A stretch of 64,000 bases of DNA from Patella vulgata (Eukaryota > Mollusca > Gastropoda > Patellidae), in NCBI RefSeq assembly GCF_932274485.2, contig NC_065886.2, positions 16,815,501 through 16,879,500 of the forward strand, written 5' to 3'. The position numbers and the translations under genes are program-made. Shown in pieces: positions 45,146-57,443 of the stretch. The notes beneath the pieces were generated by a model. It searched no databases. It had not been told where the DNA came from and saw nothing but the letters and a program-made list of their open reading frames with translations. Positions within the stretch are counted from its first letter, which is position 1; each line of letters starts with the position of its first letter.

Positions 45146-45889
45146 GACAACGCCCAACAATTTTATTTCTCAGATAGGCTTACTGTAGAGAATATCTCCT
45201 TATATGTACCCCCCTTATGGTACCTCTTTGACAGATTATCCCTGTGGCACGATCACCTGATATATGTTTGGTCATGTGACCTGTTACTATGGTAAGCGGA
45301 ATTCCCCCGCGCTCTTGTGGGTGAGGTGTGTAGCCCGGGTTTCGCTTGGAATAAAATGTTGTATGTCCGATTGCTGTCTGCTTTATAATACGATGAGATC
45401 CCGAACCGCCGGGCTGTGTTTACACCAACACACGCCACACTATTATAAAACAAGTACCGGTGGGTGTATAATATACAACACCATACCTTTAATATCCGTC
45501 TTTACATAATACATTAGTACAGTTTTGAGATGATTTACTACGATCAGATTTAATTTTTGCCGACTTTAGTCTATTTGCACACCGTATTGCATAATATATT
45601 TTCAGTATTTACACGTCAATCTCATCCAAGTATTGCCAATTTTCTATAAAGTTATGTTTTCCGTGTACAATAGGCCTTTTGTCATTTTTATGTACCGTAT
45701 AGAACGATATAAATTTCAGTTATATTTGTACGTTATGCTTACTCGTTCACTTTTAATCGCATTTTGGCAAATGTGAGGCAAATGGCGGACTGTTTTTTTT
45801 TACTCGAGAATCGTCGTTATAAGGCCCCATATTTTATAAGAGAATATTATAGTGTATCTCTTTAAATCACCTTATCAGCTCAAAGTAAA
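45146..45889. other. Intergenic sequence without recognised features
   Basis: No gene or repeat is recognised here; small frames on both strands lack any family resemblance. Confidence 0.4.
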
Positions 45890-46980
45890 TGGCATCATTG
45901 TATTATTTATCATTGTGTATTTTTTTCAAGTTTTAAGATTTTATGTATCTTTAAAAATTAGCATTTGTATATGATGGGCTATCTTTAGTATCAAATAAAT
46001 CCATGACACTGCCGACGTCAACAAGATATAATAATAATATGGTATTATATACAGGATATGTGAAGATTCGCCTTCAATTGTCTCTAAGAAAAATATAATA
46101 TTTTACTTCACAGTGACGTTTCAAAACGTTTACTGTTTGTTTCATTAGAAAGGATTTAGTTTAAATTATGGAAGTTTACCATGTAAAACTTGTTTCATTA
46201 GAAAAAATTTCGTTTAAATTGTTGATTTCATTAGAATGGATTTAGTTAAAATTATCGATAGTTTCATTAGCTTAATTTGTTGATAGTTCACTCTGTAAAA
46301 CTGATTTTAGATTTAGTATTAATATGATCTAAACGTTTACTACATTATATCACGAAAATACATGGCGTTGTCTTCACAATTATTTTCTATTTGATGCAAC
46401 AAAGTTTCAAAAGCAATAAAAAGTAAATAAGTAAACATTTACATAATACATGAAGTGTCATATATTCACGACCGCTGATATTTGTTGAATTATGTCATTG
46501 AAATAAAACATTAATAAATCGCGCGAATTCTTTAAAAAGACATTCCTTCGGCTTAACACGTCGTGGTAAACAAAGACCTGTTCTAGGTAGAGATTACATC
46601 CGCTTCAAACAGCCATTTGACACCCTTTGCACTATTATAGATAGTGGTAATCCACCCACTTGACAAGTACGGTTCTAGGAGGGGAATCTGACAACTTGAC
46701 ATGGTCGATTCCTGACACCACTAGGTGTACTCTGGTCAAAATGGCAGGCCGTTTGAAAAAGAAAGCCCCGTTGAACACACTTGCGAGATATAGTCTATTA
46801 TAGAATTAATAAATTCAGATGCCTGACACCCCGAAAACTGGTCTAGAAAGAGATGACTTTCACCCGGGGTAAATCAGACTGGATCTCTTCCTAAGATAGT
46901 TCTCGGGTGTCAAGTGACCAGGATCTTAATTCAGATAACCCAGAGTAGTATCAAGCGAGCCGAGTCGGTACCTGTATTAG
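45890..46980 (+). repeat. Diverged tandem unit upstream of exon C
   Basis: This matches 37,150-37,905 in motif order. From about 46,900 it matches the right side of the 35,081 segment (TGTCAAGTGACCAGGATCTT, ACCTGTATTAGTT). Confidence 0.65.
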
Positions 46981-47152
46981 TTAAAGTGGTGTGGTATGGG
47001 TGGGCGTATAAACATTATGGATCCAGAGAACCGTCGTCGCGTCCCTAGCTCAAGGGAAAGGGTGGCGTCCGAGACCGTGTCCCCGCTCTGACCTCTCGCG
47101 GCGTGGTCTTCTGCTCTCTTAATTCTCCGCCTGTTCTCTCGAAGGGAGATTT

Positions 47153-47361
47153 CACGCATCACTAAGTAATAGTAAGGTATATGCAGAGTGAAAAGATCCC
47201 TATTGCGCATTGCATAAACAACTGTTACCACTGTGCCTCGATGGAGACTTTACCGATATAATTGTGAATATGAGGAATTATGCTAGAAATGTTTACGCCG
47301 ATGTATTAATTATGTTATTATTAGTATGGTTTCTTACATATACATGTACAGTTCAAGCAGA
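47153..47361 (+). CDS. Signal-peptide exon C with conserved upstream region
   Basis: ATG at 47270 opens 30 codons, MRNYARNVYADVLIMLLLVW then FLTYTCTVQA, a strong signal peptide. The exon ends two bases into the next codon at GA|GTAAGT (donor 47362). The preceding 117 bp (CACGCATCACTAAGTAATAG to GAATATGAGG) are conserved with copies B and D and probably form the 5' UTR and core promoter. About 120 bp of intron after the donor is also conserved with D. No second exon is recognised. Confidence 0.55.
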
Positions 47362-47582
47362 GTAAGTATTTTGTGTTTGATTTTATTGGCATATTTATGT
47401 GTGGCATTACTCATAATCAAATTAAAATTGTCTGAAATACTGGTCTTTGCTTTAGAATCACTTTGATGATAAAATATATAGTTGTTATCAAGCTTTGATC
47501 AAATATAGTATGTTGGTGTTGTTTATTGCGTCTAATAGTAATACATTATATATGATATTATTGACAAGTTGATTAATTAAGA

Positions 47583-47949
47583 TTATCACCCAACACTACA
47601 TTCCACAGTAGATATCGCTTGTGTGATATATTTCATAATCTACTGCGATATCTCCTTAGAAGATATCGCTTTACATGAATTTAATTGGTCAGTTGAAATG
47701 GAACTACTTTTTTTTTATTTTCAAAGAACAGTTCATTTCTTATTAAAAGTAACTTTTTTTTTCAAAAATGAACTATTGTTATTCAATTGACCTTGATGGA
47801 AACAGTGGGCCAATATAAAGGACCTTGCAATGGTTGAATTGCTGTCAAAAAATGATGTATCACTACGCTGTAATGTTCAGTAAAAGTGAAATCTACAGCA
47901 AAGAATTATATTTATCTATTTGTGCATGTAAGAAGGGATTGGGTGATAA
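47583..47949. mobile_element. Candidate MITE
   Basis: Short inverted ends TTATCACCCAA and TTGGGTGATAA bound 367 bp with internal AGATATCGC motifs. There is no coding sequence and the target duplication is unclear. Confidence 0.4.
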
Positions 47950-48107
47950 ATAAAATCTCCTACTCGTCTTTTTTGATATCAAAAAATATCAACACTCGTT
48001 GATAAAGTAAAAGAAAACTCGACAGGGCCTCGTTTTTTGTTACATTATCAACTTGTGTTGATATTTTTTGATATCAAAAAAGACTGGTAGGAGATTCTCT
48101 ATTTATT
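47946..48107. repeat. Inverted repeat, 61-bp arms
   Basis: The left arm 47946-48006 pairs with the right arm 48045-48107 (shared core CTTTTTTGATATCAAAAAAT, ATCAACAC) across a spacer of about 38 bp, with roughly 90% match. Confidence 0.8.
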
Positions 48108-50380
48108 CGCACGTGAAGAACTAATAAAAAAAGGGTTAAAACAAAACAGATTTTGGCCATGTATTGTTTTTACATATATATTCTTTAGTTACATTTTATA
48201 TTTAATCATTTGTTTGAGAAAGACTAGAGAAGCCTTGTTGAAACATTGCTCAGTAATAAGCAGTAACTGTATTCCATAGAATTGTGACCTGTGTAAAACA
48301 TTAAAGTGAGATCATTTAGTTAATTAGAAATAACATGTTATAGTTAAACAGCAAGTTGGAAATTCGAATTCAATCATTTTACAGCTGATCAGAAAACTAT
48401 CTAAAGCCGATAGTCGTCATTTGCTTTTTTTTTTTTTGGACAATGTCTAATTTTTCAACGTGTTGAAATTGATTAAATTTAAGTTAATTGATATCTGTAC
48501 GTAGTCACGGCCTTTGATTTAATCGGATTAAAAGGGGCGCATCAAAATATTACACGTAGTGCCCCCCTTGTGTATATCGTTGTCAGAGGATGGGGAGTGA
48601 AAGGAAAATCTTTGTACATACCATTTTTTGGATTTTGATATACCTTTTAAACATACATTATGCAAAAGCTAACTTTGCCTATTGCAGGTCTTTCTTTAGG
48701 GCCTGAAATGTTATATAAACTATTAATTAGACATTTATTAACAAAACAAGACCTATCAACCCCCGATAGCATCAGATACTCGAGATTTTAACTAGATTAG
48801 AACGGTTCGTCATTTAAAAATTTAATTTAAAAATAGGAAAGCGAGGTTGGACAGGCGACCCAATTCCTTGTCACGTACACCCCGGGAATCGAAACACACG
48901 CTTATCATTCGCCCCCCCCCCCAACAAAAATCAACGATTCTGTAAATTACACAAGAATTTCAAAAATCGTATAATATAATAAAAGATAATATTGTGAAAG
49001 ACGTGCAGACTTGTATCCAAGTTCTTTACAACTACACTTTTTCGAGGAAATACAAACAGATGATAAAAACAGAATATGCTGCAAATTTCAGTCAAATTGT
49101 TTCATTCTGAAACCTAGATATTATCGACCCATTGCTAACGTTGATACGATAATAAACAAAGTCTCGATTATCCTTTTTTTACGTTATTATTCATCACAAA
49201 ATGTATTCAAATCCACTAAATATTGCAGGCTAAAGTATTTATCGGGTGGTTATTTCGAATAAAAGTATATATGGAAAGTATAGACACCTTATCTTACTAG
49301 AAAAATGCTGGATTCCCCGAAAACACCCGTGGGGCAAGCAATGGGCAAAAATGTCAGGTTATTGTGTGGCTGAGGTAGTGGTTGTTCTTTCTTTATCTAA
49401 TGGTTTGGTGGTTTGGGGAACAGGGGTGTAAACGTTCAAGAGACTCTGCAATTAAACAGTGGAAATAAATGTTGACAGAAAATAATTAAGAATTTACTTA
49501 GGCCTCAATATGTATGGTAAATAGACAGTAAGTAATGGAAAATACATTCTGAAAAATGGACCCTCCCTCAACGAAGTTAGGTGACAAATATGGCGTCCAA
49601 CAACGGTTTAGTTATAGCTTGCCGTATCCCCCAGAGAACATCAAAAAACACCGTTTGTACACGGGGAAGTATCTTTAAGGTCTGGATAAGTTAATTAATG
49701 TCAAATTAATAATTTAGATAACATTGAGGGCTTAAAGTCACTTTAAAACAGATTTAAAATAATAAAAAGTTCTTGTATATCTAAAAATCACTTTAAAACA
49801 CGGTTTTAAAACATCGTTTTAAAATCGTTGTCGTGGGAAGAGATGGCGGGTCATCTTCTCACTTTGTCATAATGAAAACAAGTTAAAATAGGAGATCCAG
49901 CTGTTTGATGCCATCGCAGCGGATCGAAAAAACCCTGTGGGAAAAAGAATCCGCTGTTTAATGTGGAAATGCAAAGTTCTCGCAGTAAAAACCACATAGC
50001 TGGATCCGTGGAGTATTTACAAATAAAAATGTCCGCGTGGTTCTTTCCATATAATAAAAGTTAGTTAAAACAAATCCTTTAACACAGATCTCATATAATA
50101 AAAGTTAGTTAAAAAGTCCTTTGATACACATCACAACTTCGGTTTTTAAAATCATTTATTTTCTGCAGATCATTAAAATATTTCTTTGTGTGTGACTCTT
50201 CCCAGATAAAAGTTACCCGAAAAGTTAAAGAAGAGCCAGCAGCAACACAGAACAGAACAATTTAAACATTTATAAGAATAGTACATTACACTAAATGCAA
50301 ATTATATAGATTTATATGCACTGCCATTGTTAATAAAAGGTTGTGTAGATCCTTATTCCTTTTGTCATTATTGTTAGATT
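48108..50380. other. Intergenic sequence with repeat fragments
   Basis: It holds family C pieces (48,640-49,200), a SINE family 1 fragment (48839-48906, minus) and a short direct duplication, CCATATAATAAAAGTTAGTT, at 50048 and 50091. No gene is recognised. Confidence 0.5.
48839..48906 (-). mobile_element. SINE family 1 fragment
   Basis: GAGGTTGGACAGGCGACCCA through GGGAATCGAAACACACG corresponds to the middle and box B of family 1, reversed. Confidence 0.7.
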
Positions 50381-50384
50381 ATAT

Positions 50385-51925
50385 TATTATATTAAATCAT
50401 GCAGTAGACTGGACCGCCATACTGTCCTACAACAATAGTTCCTTCCTTTGTAACTATATATGTAGTTCCCTATCTTAATGTCAACCTATTCTGATATTAT
50501 TATAGCACCTAGGTGGCTTTGGCGCCAAACTGTTCTACACAAGCAGTTATCTTTCCATGACTAGTGCTCTCTTCCGCAACTTACTTAACAGTTGATTCCC
50601 GATTCTTCTATGAATTTTGAGATCGCTTCATACATTTTATATGACATCTTCCGAGTGGGGAAGAGGACATTTTGAAGGATATATTGAAGTTTGGCATCAT
50701 CCATTAAACTTATTACAGGTTGTCTTTTATCTTCCAATTTATTGCATGTAATGAAGACGTGATTAACGGTCAAAATTTGACCGCATTCGCACTTCACTGG
50801 CTTATATTTATGGTCGGTAATTAAATCTTTAGTTCTAAGTCTTGTGATTAACCCACAAATTTTGCGCGATGGGTGATTGATCTCCGTTTTTACAACAAGG
50901 TCTTTATTTAATTTGAATCTAAAAGTATTTGCTTTGGCCAACCCAGTTTTCCATTCTGATTTCATTTTACTTTTAACAATGCTAATTAATTCTTGAACGT
51001 TGTATTTTAAGTCTTCGGTTTCGCAGAGGCTGGGCCCTTTGCGAGCCAGAGTGTCTGCAGTTTCATTTCCTACTATGCCGACATGAGATGGTATCCATGC
51101 AAATTCCACGGTTCTATTTTTCCTTTGGAGGGAGTTAACATTTGCACGAATGTTGTGAACAATGTTTTGGTCGTGTTTTATTGACTCTATACTACTAATG
51201 GAGTCTGACACGATGACTGCTTTTTGAACGGTGCATGACACAAGCCACTCAAGAGCTGTCGATATTGCCCTTAATTCTGCTGTAACCTTTTTGATATATT
51301 AACATTGAATTCGGGAATGCTGACACCTAACGCAGTTTTGTTTATATTTAGGGTCGTGAGATTCGTCCGTGTATATTTTCACATGCGATGGCCATTTTTC
51401 GTTCAAGCGCTCCCTCGAGAGCATTTGAGCTTGTTGCGGGTTTTCTTTTTTCCTAACAACATTATTTAGGCTTGTATTATACGTGTAGTTTGAATTCAGT
51501 AAAGTCCAGGGAGCTTGATAAGAAAATACCCTGTCAGTGACTTGATAGTCGTCTAATCTTAGTTCTTTTAATAAATCATTTGCTCTGTGACCTAACGGAT
51601 GAGTCTCCGATTTCACATTACTTTTAAATTTCTTCCTTGATGATTCTGTGCACTAGAATGTTGGACAGCTGTCCCCTAGATACTGTAACTTGGCCCAGTA
51701 TCTTAATGTCAGTTCGTTGCGCCTCAATTCGAATGATATTTCACCAACTTTCTGCAATAGACTTTCCCTTTTTGTACCAAATGAGGCTTTTGTTGCTATC
51801 TTTATGGCTTGGTATTGTAAACTGTCTAATTTAGCAAGAGCTGTTTTATTTGCACTCGCAAAAGCAACACAGCCATAGTCACATATTGATCTTATTATGG
51901 ACCTATATATCATGAACAGTTAATT
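50385..51925 (-). mobile_element. 5'-truncated LINE with RNase H domain (I-superclade)
   Basis: Read on the minus strand, it begins in the reverse transcriptase thumb (MIYRSIIRSICDYGCVAF, then LDSLQYQAIKIATKA). It passes a linker (PWTLLNSNYTYNTSL) into RNase H and ends with a Cys/His motif (KCECGQI, HVFITC). RNase H acids are visible as VKIYTDES, VTAELRAI, VIVSDS and GNETADTLA. Frames change twice between the three open pieces (51913-51653, 51616-51299, 51299-50585), so it is dead. The 3' UTR extends to about 50385. RNase H after the RT is typical of the I group; the exact clade is unresolved. Confidence 0.85.
50585..51299 (-). pseudogene. LINE RNase H and C-terminal region
   Basis: The longest intact piece of the LINE: the frame is open from upstream of the first Met (VTAELRAISTALEWLVSCTV) to the stop at 50585. 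It keeps the E and two D catalytic residues of RNase H and the C-terminal CxC-x7-H-x4-C motif. Confidence 0.85.
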
Positions 51926-52156
51926 GCCTCTAAGTCATAGACATTTTTTCCCCTTCAATACTCTGGAAACAAAAGTTAACTGGATTTTCTTTTGCATTTG
52001 AAAAGGGAATGTATGTTAATTGGAAAAAAATCTGTAAATTACAGGAAAAACAAATATATACGGATAAACATTTTCCTGGTAAACTTGTTTCTGGAAGTTT
52101 TTACGTATTTTCACAGATTTATTTTTTTTTGTTACAGTGTATAGCCTACATTAACT

Positions 52157-52403
52157 TATAAAAAATACGTAAACGGAATCCGGTTTTTGTTGATTTCACG
52201 CATCACTAAGTGATAGTAAGGTATCCGTAGCGTGAAAAGCCCTCTATTGCGCATTGCTTAAACACTGTTGCCCTGTGTATCGATGGAGACTTTACCGATA
52301 TAATTGTGAATATGAGGAATTATGTTAGAACTGTGTACGCCGATGTATTAATTATGTTATTATTAGTATGGTTTCTTACATATACATGTACAGTACAAGC
52401 AGT
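52157..52403 (+). CDS. Signal-peptide exon D with TATA box and conserved upstream region
   Basis: A TATAAAAAA box (52157-52165) lies about 33 bp before the conserved TTTCACGCATCACTAAGTGA, an initiator-like TCA context. ATG at 52312 opens 30 codons, MRNYVRTVYADVLIMLLLVW then FLTYTCTVQA, ending GT|GTAAGT (donor 52404). The frame differs from copy C by only two residues despite more change in flanking DNA, suggesting that coding function has been kept. No downstream exon is found in the window. Confidence 0.55.
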
Positions 52404-52409
52404 GTAAGT

Positions 52410-52800
52410 GTTATGTTTGATTTTATTGGAATATGTATCAGTGGTATTACTCATAATCAAATTAAAATTGTCTGAAATACCAATCTTAACTTTATAATGG
52501 CGTTGATGATAAAACATTAAAATTATATTAATGGTATTTAATAACTGAACTGGAATACATAGGGTCCTGTTTTACAAAAACTTAAATCTCCTTAAAATCG
52601 TCTTAAACTAAAATTTCACCCTAACTTAAGATACACGAGTTAAAATCTTAAAATAATAACTTAAAATAATAACTTAAAATAGTGGTGTTTCACAAAACTA
52701 TTTTAGTGACAATTTTAACTAAAATCAATTTTAACTTAGGACAGCTGCCATCCTCACCTAACTTTAAATCAAGACATTAACAAACGTTCGTTATGGCTAC
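52410..52800. other. Intron-like sequence and a small dispersed repeat
   Basis: The first 120 bp match the sequence after exon C. Bases 52560-52760 hold ACTTAAAAT-type internal repeats with the look of a MITE (GGGTCCTGTTTTACAAAA start), but ends could not be fixed. Confidence 0.4.
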
Positions 52801-53230
52801 GTTGTTAGATGATAATAATAATAATAATAATAATAATGATAATAATAAATTGTCTTATATAGCGCTAAATTATGTCCGCGGGTCATTCCTTAGCGCTTCA
52901 CAGTGAGTTCAACTATTTGTTCTTGCACAAACATTTGGTAAACAGATGTGTCTTTAGTGTTGATTTAAAACTTGAAAATAGAAGTGTCGTGTCCATCTGT
53001 CAAGGAACCTCATTCCATAAATATGCACCAATTTACTGGTAAAAAGTATTTTCCATACAATTTATTATATCTGGGAACCGAAAGCAATGTTTTATCTGCT
53101 GAAGATCGCAAATTTTGTCACAAAGGAGTAGTGAATGAAAAAAGTTCACGCATTCAGAAAACTTGGCTTTATGGATAGTTGTCAGAATGTTATAGTCAAT
53201 TCTAGCTTCAACAGGCAACCAATTGCGATA
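52800..53230. repeat. TTATATAGCGC-type dispersed repeat with TAA microsatellite
   Basis: An ATA trinucleotide run (52809-52847) precedes TTATATAGCGCTAAATTATG and TTAGCGCTTCACAG, a repeat start I associate with many marine animal genomes. The plus-strand frame 52972-53178 is probably part of the repeat. Confidence 0.5.
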
Positions 53231-54412
53231 TATTTAGAATAATGATAATATTGCCCATTAACCGGGTCCCATAATTTTAATATACCATCATATTCACAAA
53301 AACAATTCTGATCCATTTCTTTTCATGGCATGGGAAATACAGCTACGGTCCATCTGACTATTTTAATGTAAGGCAATTTAAGAATTTAGATGACACCCCA
53401 AATTAGACCCCAAGAAACAAAAACACCCAAAACCCCAGTTAACAAAACCCTTTGTTACGGTTTTATATAGTACTATATGATTCAAGTATAAATTATACTA
53501 TTTGCAAATAATAAACAGACAAAAAAAAAACAGCAACAAAAGAAAGCTATATGAAATGTCATTGAAAGAAGAGCACTCTTGTCTATAAAAATATCTTCAT
53601 GTAGAATGGTTTTAAACGGCCAATTTCTTGGTATTAGAAGGCCTAAAGACCTATAATACTAAACATGCCATATGCAAATTGTTTTGGGATTATGATTATT
53701 TGTAAAAAGATAAATCACTAAATCAAATGTGTTTGTTGAAAAATGTTATAGGCTTATTTGACATTAAATTTAAATATCACAAATTTATTATTATTTCTTA
53801 ATGAAGGCTTACGTTAATAAAATAACATAAACCAGAGAAGTTTTAGAGCCAAAAGGTATTTTATCTTGAGAAAGATCATTTTAATTAAGTGAGATAGATA
53901 GCCATTATCCAATAAGGAATGTGACACCTTGGCATTTTCAAAGTATCATTGAAAGGGTCTATGGGGCTGACATTCAAGTCTAGACATCGGAACATTGGGT
54001 ATTTGGTGGATTAGTTTCAAACTTGTTAAATACTTTTAACATTTGACAGCTTCTTTTATTCATCTTTTAAAAATATTAATCACGTTTTATAAATTCCGAA
54101 ACACACCCACAAATATCATATGTTTGTAAGTGACAATTGTCAGTGGTTTGTTATTCAAAATACCATAAAACTACGAAAACATTTAAGCGATTTATTTCCT
54201 TTGAAGACTGTGAGTAAATCAAATGGTTTTTAGTTATCTTGCCACTGCCACGTGATATCTGGGGTAGCTCCTTTGATCCGAAACGTGTCATAAACAAAAA
54301 TAAACTCGCTGGTGTACAAGGTATACAGTAATGTATGAAGGGTAAGTTGATTTCAACAATACATGTATAACACAACACAGTTTTATCGATAACAATCACT
54401 ATATTATACACA
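53231..54412. other. Intergenic sequence without recognised features
   Basis: AT-rich DNA with neither gene nor clear repeat structure visible. Confidence 0.4.
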
Positions 54413-54414
54413 CA

Positions 54415-54894
54415 GCGATAATAGCGTCCCTCGTTTTTTCCTAATTTCTTATTTTTGACTTGCATTGTAGTTGTAGTAGTCTCAATTTACCATGTCGCAT
54501 TTGAATACGTGCAATCAGGGCTCACACTGTCTTTCATTTTTTCCCGTCAAAATGGATAATAATTTTTATATAAAGGAATTATTCATATTTTTTTTTCCAC
54601 AAAGTCAAATATTTTATCTGCCAAAAGTGTCTGATAAAAAAACACACCTTAGGCTACAACAATTTAATTTATTATGTAGGCCTATTTTAAAACTACAACC
54701 ACTTCCGAGGCGAAACTCGAAAAGTGGCCAGTTCGACAGCAAGCCAAAATGGCTTGGTATGCGTGTTGGCGCCTTCTTACTGACATCAATAAATACAAAA
54801 ATATGACTAAGTGGAAAGTCGACAAGACGGCACATAAGCCAAAATGCAAGTCGAAAATAAGAAATTAGGAAAAAACGAAGGGCGCTATTATCGC
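54415..54894. repeat. Inverted repeat, 52-bp arms with 376-bp spacer
   Basis: The arms at 54415-54466 and 54843-54894 match at about 49 of 52 positions (GCGATAATAGCG, CCTAATTTCTTATTTT). A further diverged copy in the left orientation follows at about 54900-54960. Confidence 0.8.
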
Positions 54895-55460
54895 AGTGTA
54901 TTATTTCTTAATTTCCTATTTTCGAGTCGATTTTGGCTTGTATAGCGTGCTGTCGCCCCACATTTTGTCGTAACTTCTACTCTTCGACTTTCGTGTTTTG
55001 AAGGGGCGAAAAGTAGACATTATGAATGGTAGTTATAGGCTTCCATACAAAATACTATTTAGCATTTTCTATCAAAAGAGTGTAGTTTTTCGTAGAGGGC
55101 GACTAATCCGCCAAAAATATTTTGCCCGAGTTTCTAATTTTATCTGGCATTTTGATTCCTACGGCAAGTCACATACGCTCACACCCTGTAGGGACCAAAC
55201 CCAGAACTACAATCTCGAGGTAGCTGGCCAGTTATAGCTTGAAACGCGACAACCCTCACGCAAATGAAGTGATGACGCCACCCATATGAAGTGTAGGTGA
55301 CACTAAACCGAGACGTGCTCGAAGTGAAAAATTTGATATCTGAAGTGTTCATTTCTACCACACTTCCGTAACAACACTTCAAATTTTCAATGAAATAAAG
55401 AAGGCAGAAATGATGTTGAAGTGAGGAAGAAGCCATGCCAAATATGCAAATTAGGCTTCA

Positions 55461-55935
55461 ACGAAGTGTTCACTTCAACCAAGTGCTTATCGGGTGTTAT
55501 TCTCACTTCAACTCAGTGCTTATCTGGTGTTTTTCTCACTTCAACTCAGTGCTTATCGAGTGTATTGCTCACTTCAATCCAGCGCTTATTGAGTGTTTTA
55601 TTCACTTCAACTCAAGTGCTTATCGAGTGTTTTGCTCACTTCAAACCGGTGCTTTTCTCACTTCAACCCAGTGGTTATCAGGTGTTTTTCTCACTTCAAC
55701 CCAGGGCTTATGGAGTGTTTTTCTCACTTCAAACCGGTGCTTATCGGGTGTTTTTCTCACTTCAACCCAGTGCTTATCAGGTGTTTTTCTCACTTCAACC
55801 CAGTGCTTATGGAGTGTTTTTCTCACTTCAAACCGGTGCTTATCGGGTGTTTTTCTCACTTCAACCCAGTGCTTATCGGGTGTTTTTCTCACTTTAACCC
55901 AGTGCTTATTGGTTGTTATTATCACTTCTACACAG
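55461..55935. repeat. 33-bp minisatellite, about 14 units
   Basis: The unit is close to GTGCTTATCGGGTGTTTTTC then TCACTTCAACCCA. Because 33 is divisible by three and the unit lacks stops in several frames, all three plus-strand frames and one minus frame stay open across it. This explains the long repetitive frames here, and no gene is implied. The distal units are the most alike. Confidence 0.92.
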
Positions 55936-57440
55936 TAAGGTTGCAGACTTCAACAGTGTGAGGCCTAGCTCACAAACCAGGTGGGGGGGGGGGGACTGTA
56001 TTTGATCCCAGTGTCAGTCATGAAAGTTACTCCACCCTCCCAGGATTTTCTGCACCGTTCGCCTGATCAGTAGATCTAGGGCCTGGCAAAGGATGGTGTT
56101 TGGTTGTGATAGTGATGGGGCTGAAAAGCCAAAGTTCCATGTAGAAATTGTCGTCCATGTAAAAAGAAGAAACCTGTGTAATTAAAAGAGGACAATTCAG
56201 AAAAGCCACATCTGGGCTAAATTTCCCTCATAGCACACTGAATAATCCTAGTTGTGCTGAAAAACCGCAAATATGAAACAAAACACCACTTTGATATTTA
56301 TTATTAATTATTGTTTTCAAAATATTACAACACAATTGATACAATTAACAAGTGGTTGCCATCTAAGATACACCCACATATTGCAAAAGAGAATAAGGAA
56401 TATAAATAAGGCTAATCACCCATTGTCCCAATGTTTCATATAGAATTAGAAAAAAATCTGTTAAAAAAATTCTAGCCTTATCACGTTCACATGATTTCCA
56501 AAAAAGTGGGTTAAGTGTGGATTGCTGAAATTTATTGGATTTGTCCTCTCATGGTCCCAATGCTACACGGCAAATTAAAACATTGTAGCCTCATCACATT
56601 CACAAGCTTTTTTGAAAAGGTTATCTTCGAATCGCTGCATATCGTTGGGGTTTGTGATCTCATGAATCCAATGCTTCACACCAAATCTGAAAAGGATCGG
56701 TTAAAAACTGTAACTCCTATCAAATTCAAAGTTTTTGGCTATGGGGCATAACTCTGAACTCGAAAGCCAAATCTTCAGCAAAGAGGGGTTAATTCGGGCA
56801 TGGGAAATGTTGGCATATAAAACTGAGAATTCTAGAGATCCAGAAGTTAAAAACAATGGATCGTACAATCAGGTGTAATATTCTATGCCAAAATCCTCTG
56901 GATGGGCCCACATGCTAAAAACCCAATTTTTCCACAATATAAGGGGCCATAATCCATGAGGTTAGAGTTCAAAATGAATCCGATCCCAGATGATTTGAAT
57001 ATAAATACATTTAAATTTCATTAAAATCGGATAATTGTGACCACAAACAAATTTCACCGGAGGTACATCTGGACGGACAGAGGCAGTGACATGAATATGT
57101 GGGTGCCATAAAAAATAAATATTCATAGACTCAAGGGCAGGTGTTTTGTAATTTGGATAGCGCCAGGCTATAATCCATTACAGTTTACACATTTCGTGTG
57201 TTTTCTTGCATCTTTAACACACCATATTCAACCCACATTCAATGTTGCTATTAATCAACTCCACACCTTATTCGACCACATTCATAGGTTTGATTAACCT
57301 GAAATTAAAACAAAAAAAAATGTTCAGTTAAAGATGCATTCCGAAAAAAGTAATTATAGGGAGATTATTTCGAATAAAATATGGTAAGTTTGGATATGGA
57401 AAGTAGAGACACCCAATCTTACTAGAAAATACTAAATTCC
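55936..57440. other. Repeat-derived intergenic sequence
   Basis: Bases 56350-57110 are a diverged GGGCCATAA-family copy (AAGGGGCCATAATCCATGAG). A scrap of SINE family 2 (AAATTTCCCTCATAGCACAC) lies at about 56218. No gene is recognised. Confidence 0.5.
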
Positions 57441-57443
57441 TGC

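Noticed and set aside
46977-47231. Minus-strand 84-residue frame overlapping exon C upstream region
   Set aside because: It lies opposite the conserved promoter-like block, is absent from copies B and D, and has no family resemblance.
55461-55935. CRISPR array
   Set aside because: Units are contiguous with no unique spacers, and the genome is eukaryotic.
55421-55961. Long repetitive plus and minus frames that look like a repeat protein
   Set aside because: They follow from a 33-bp minisatellite with no stop in several frames; there is no start context or splice structure.
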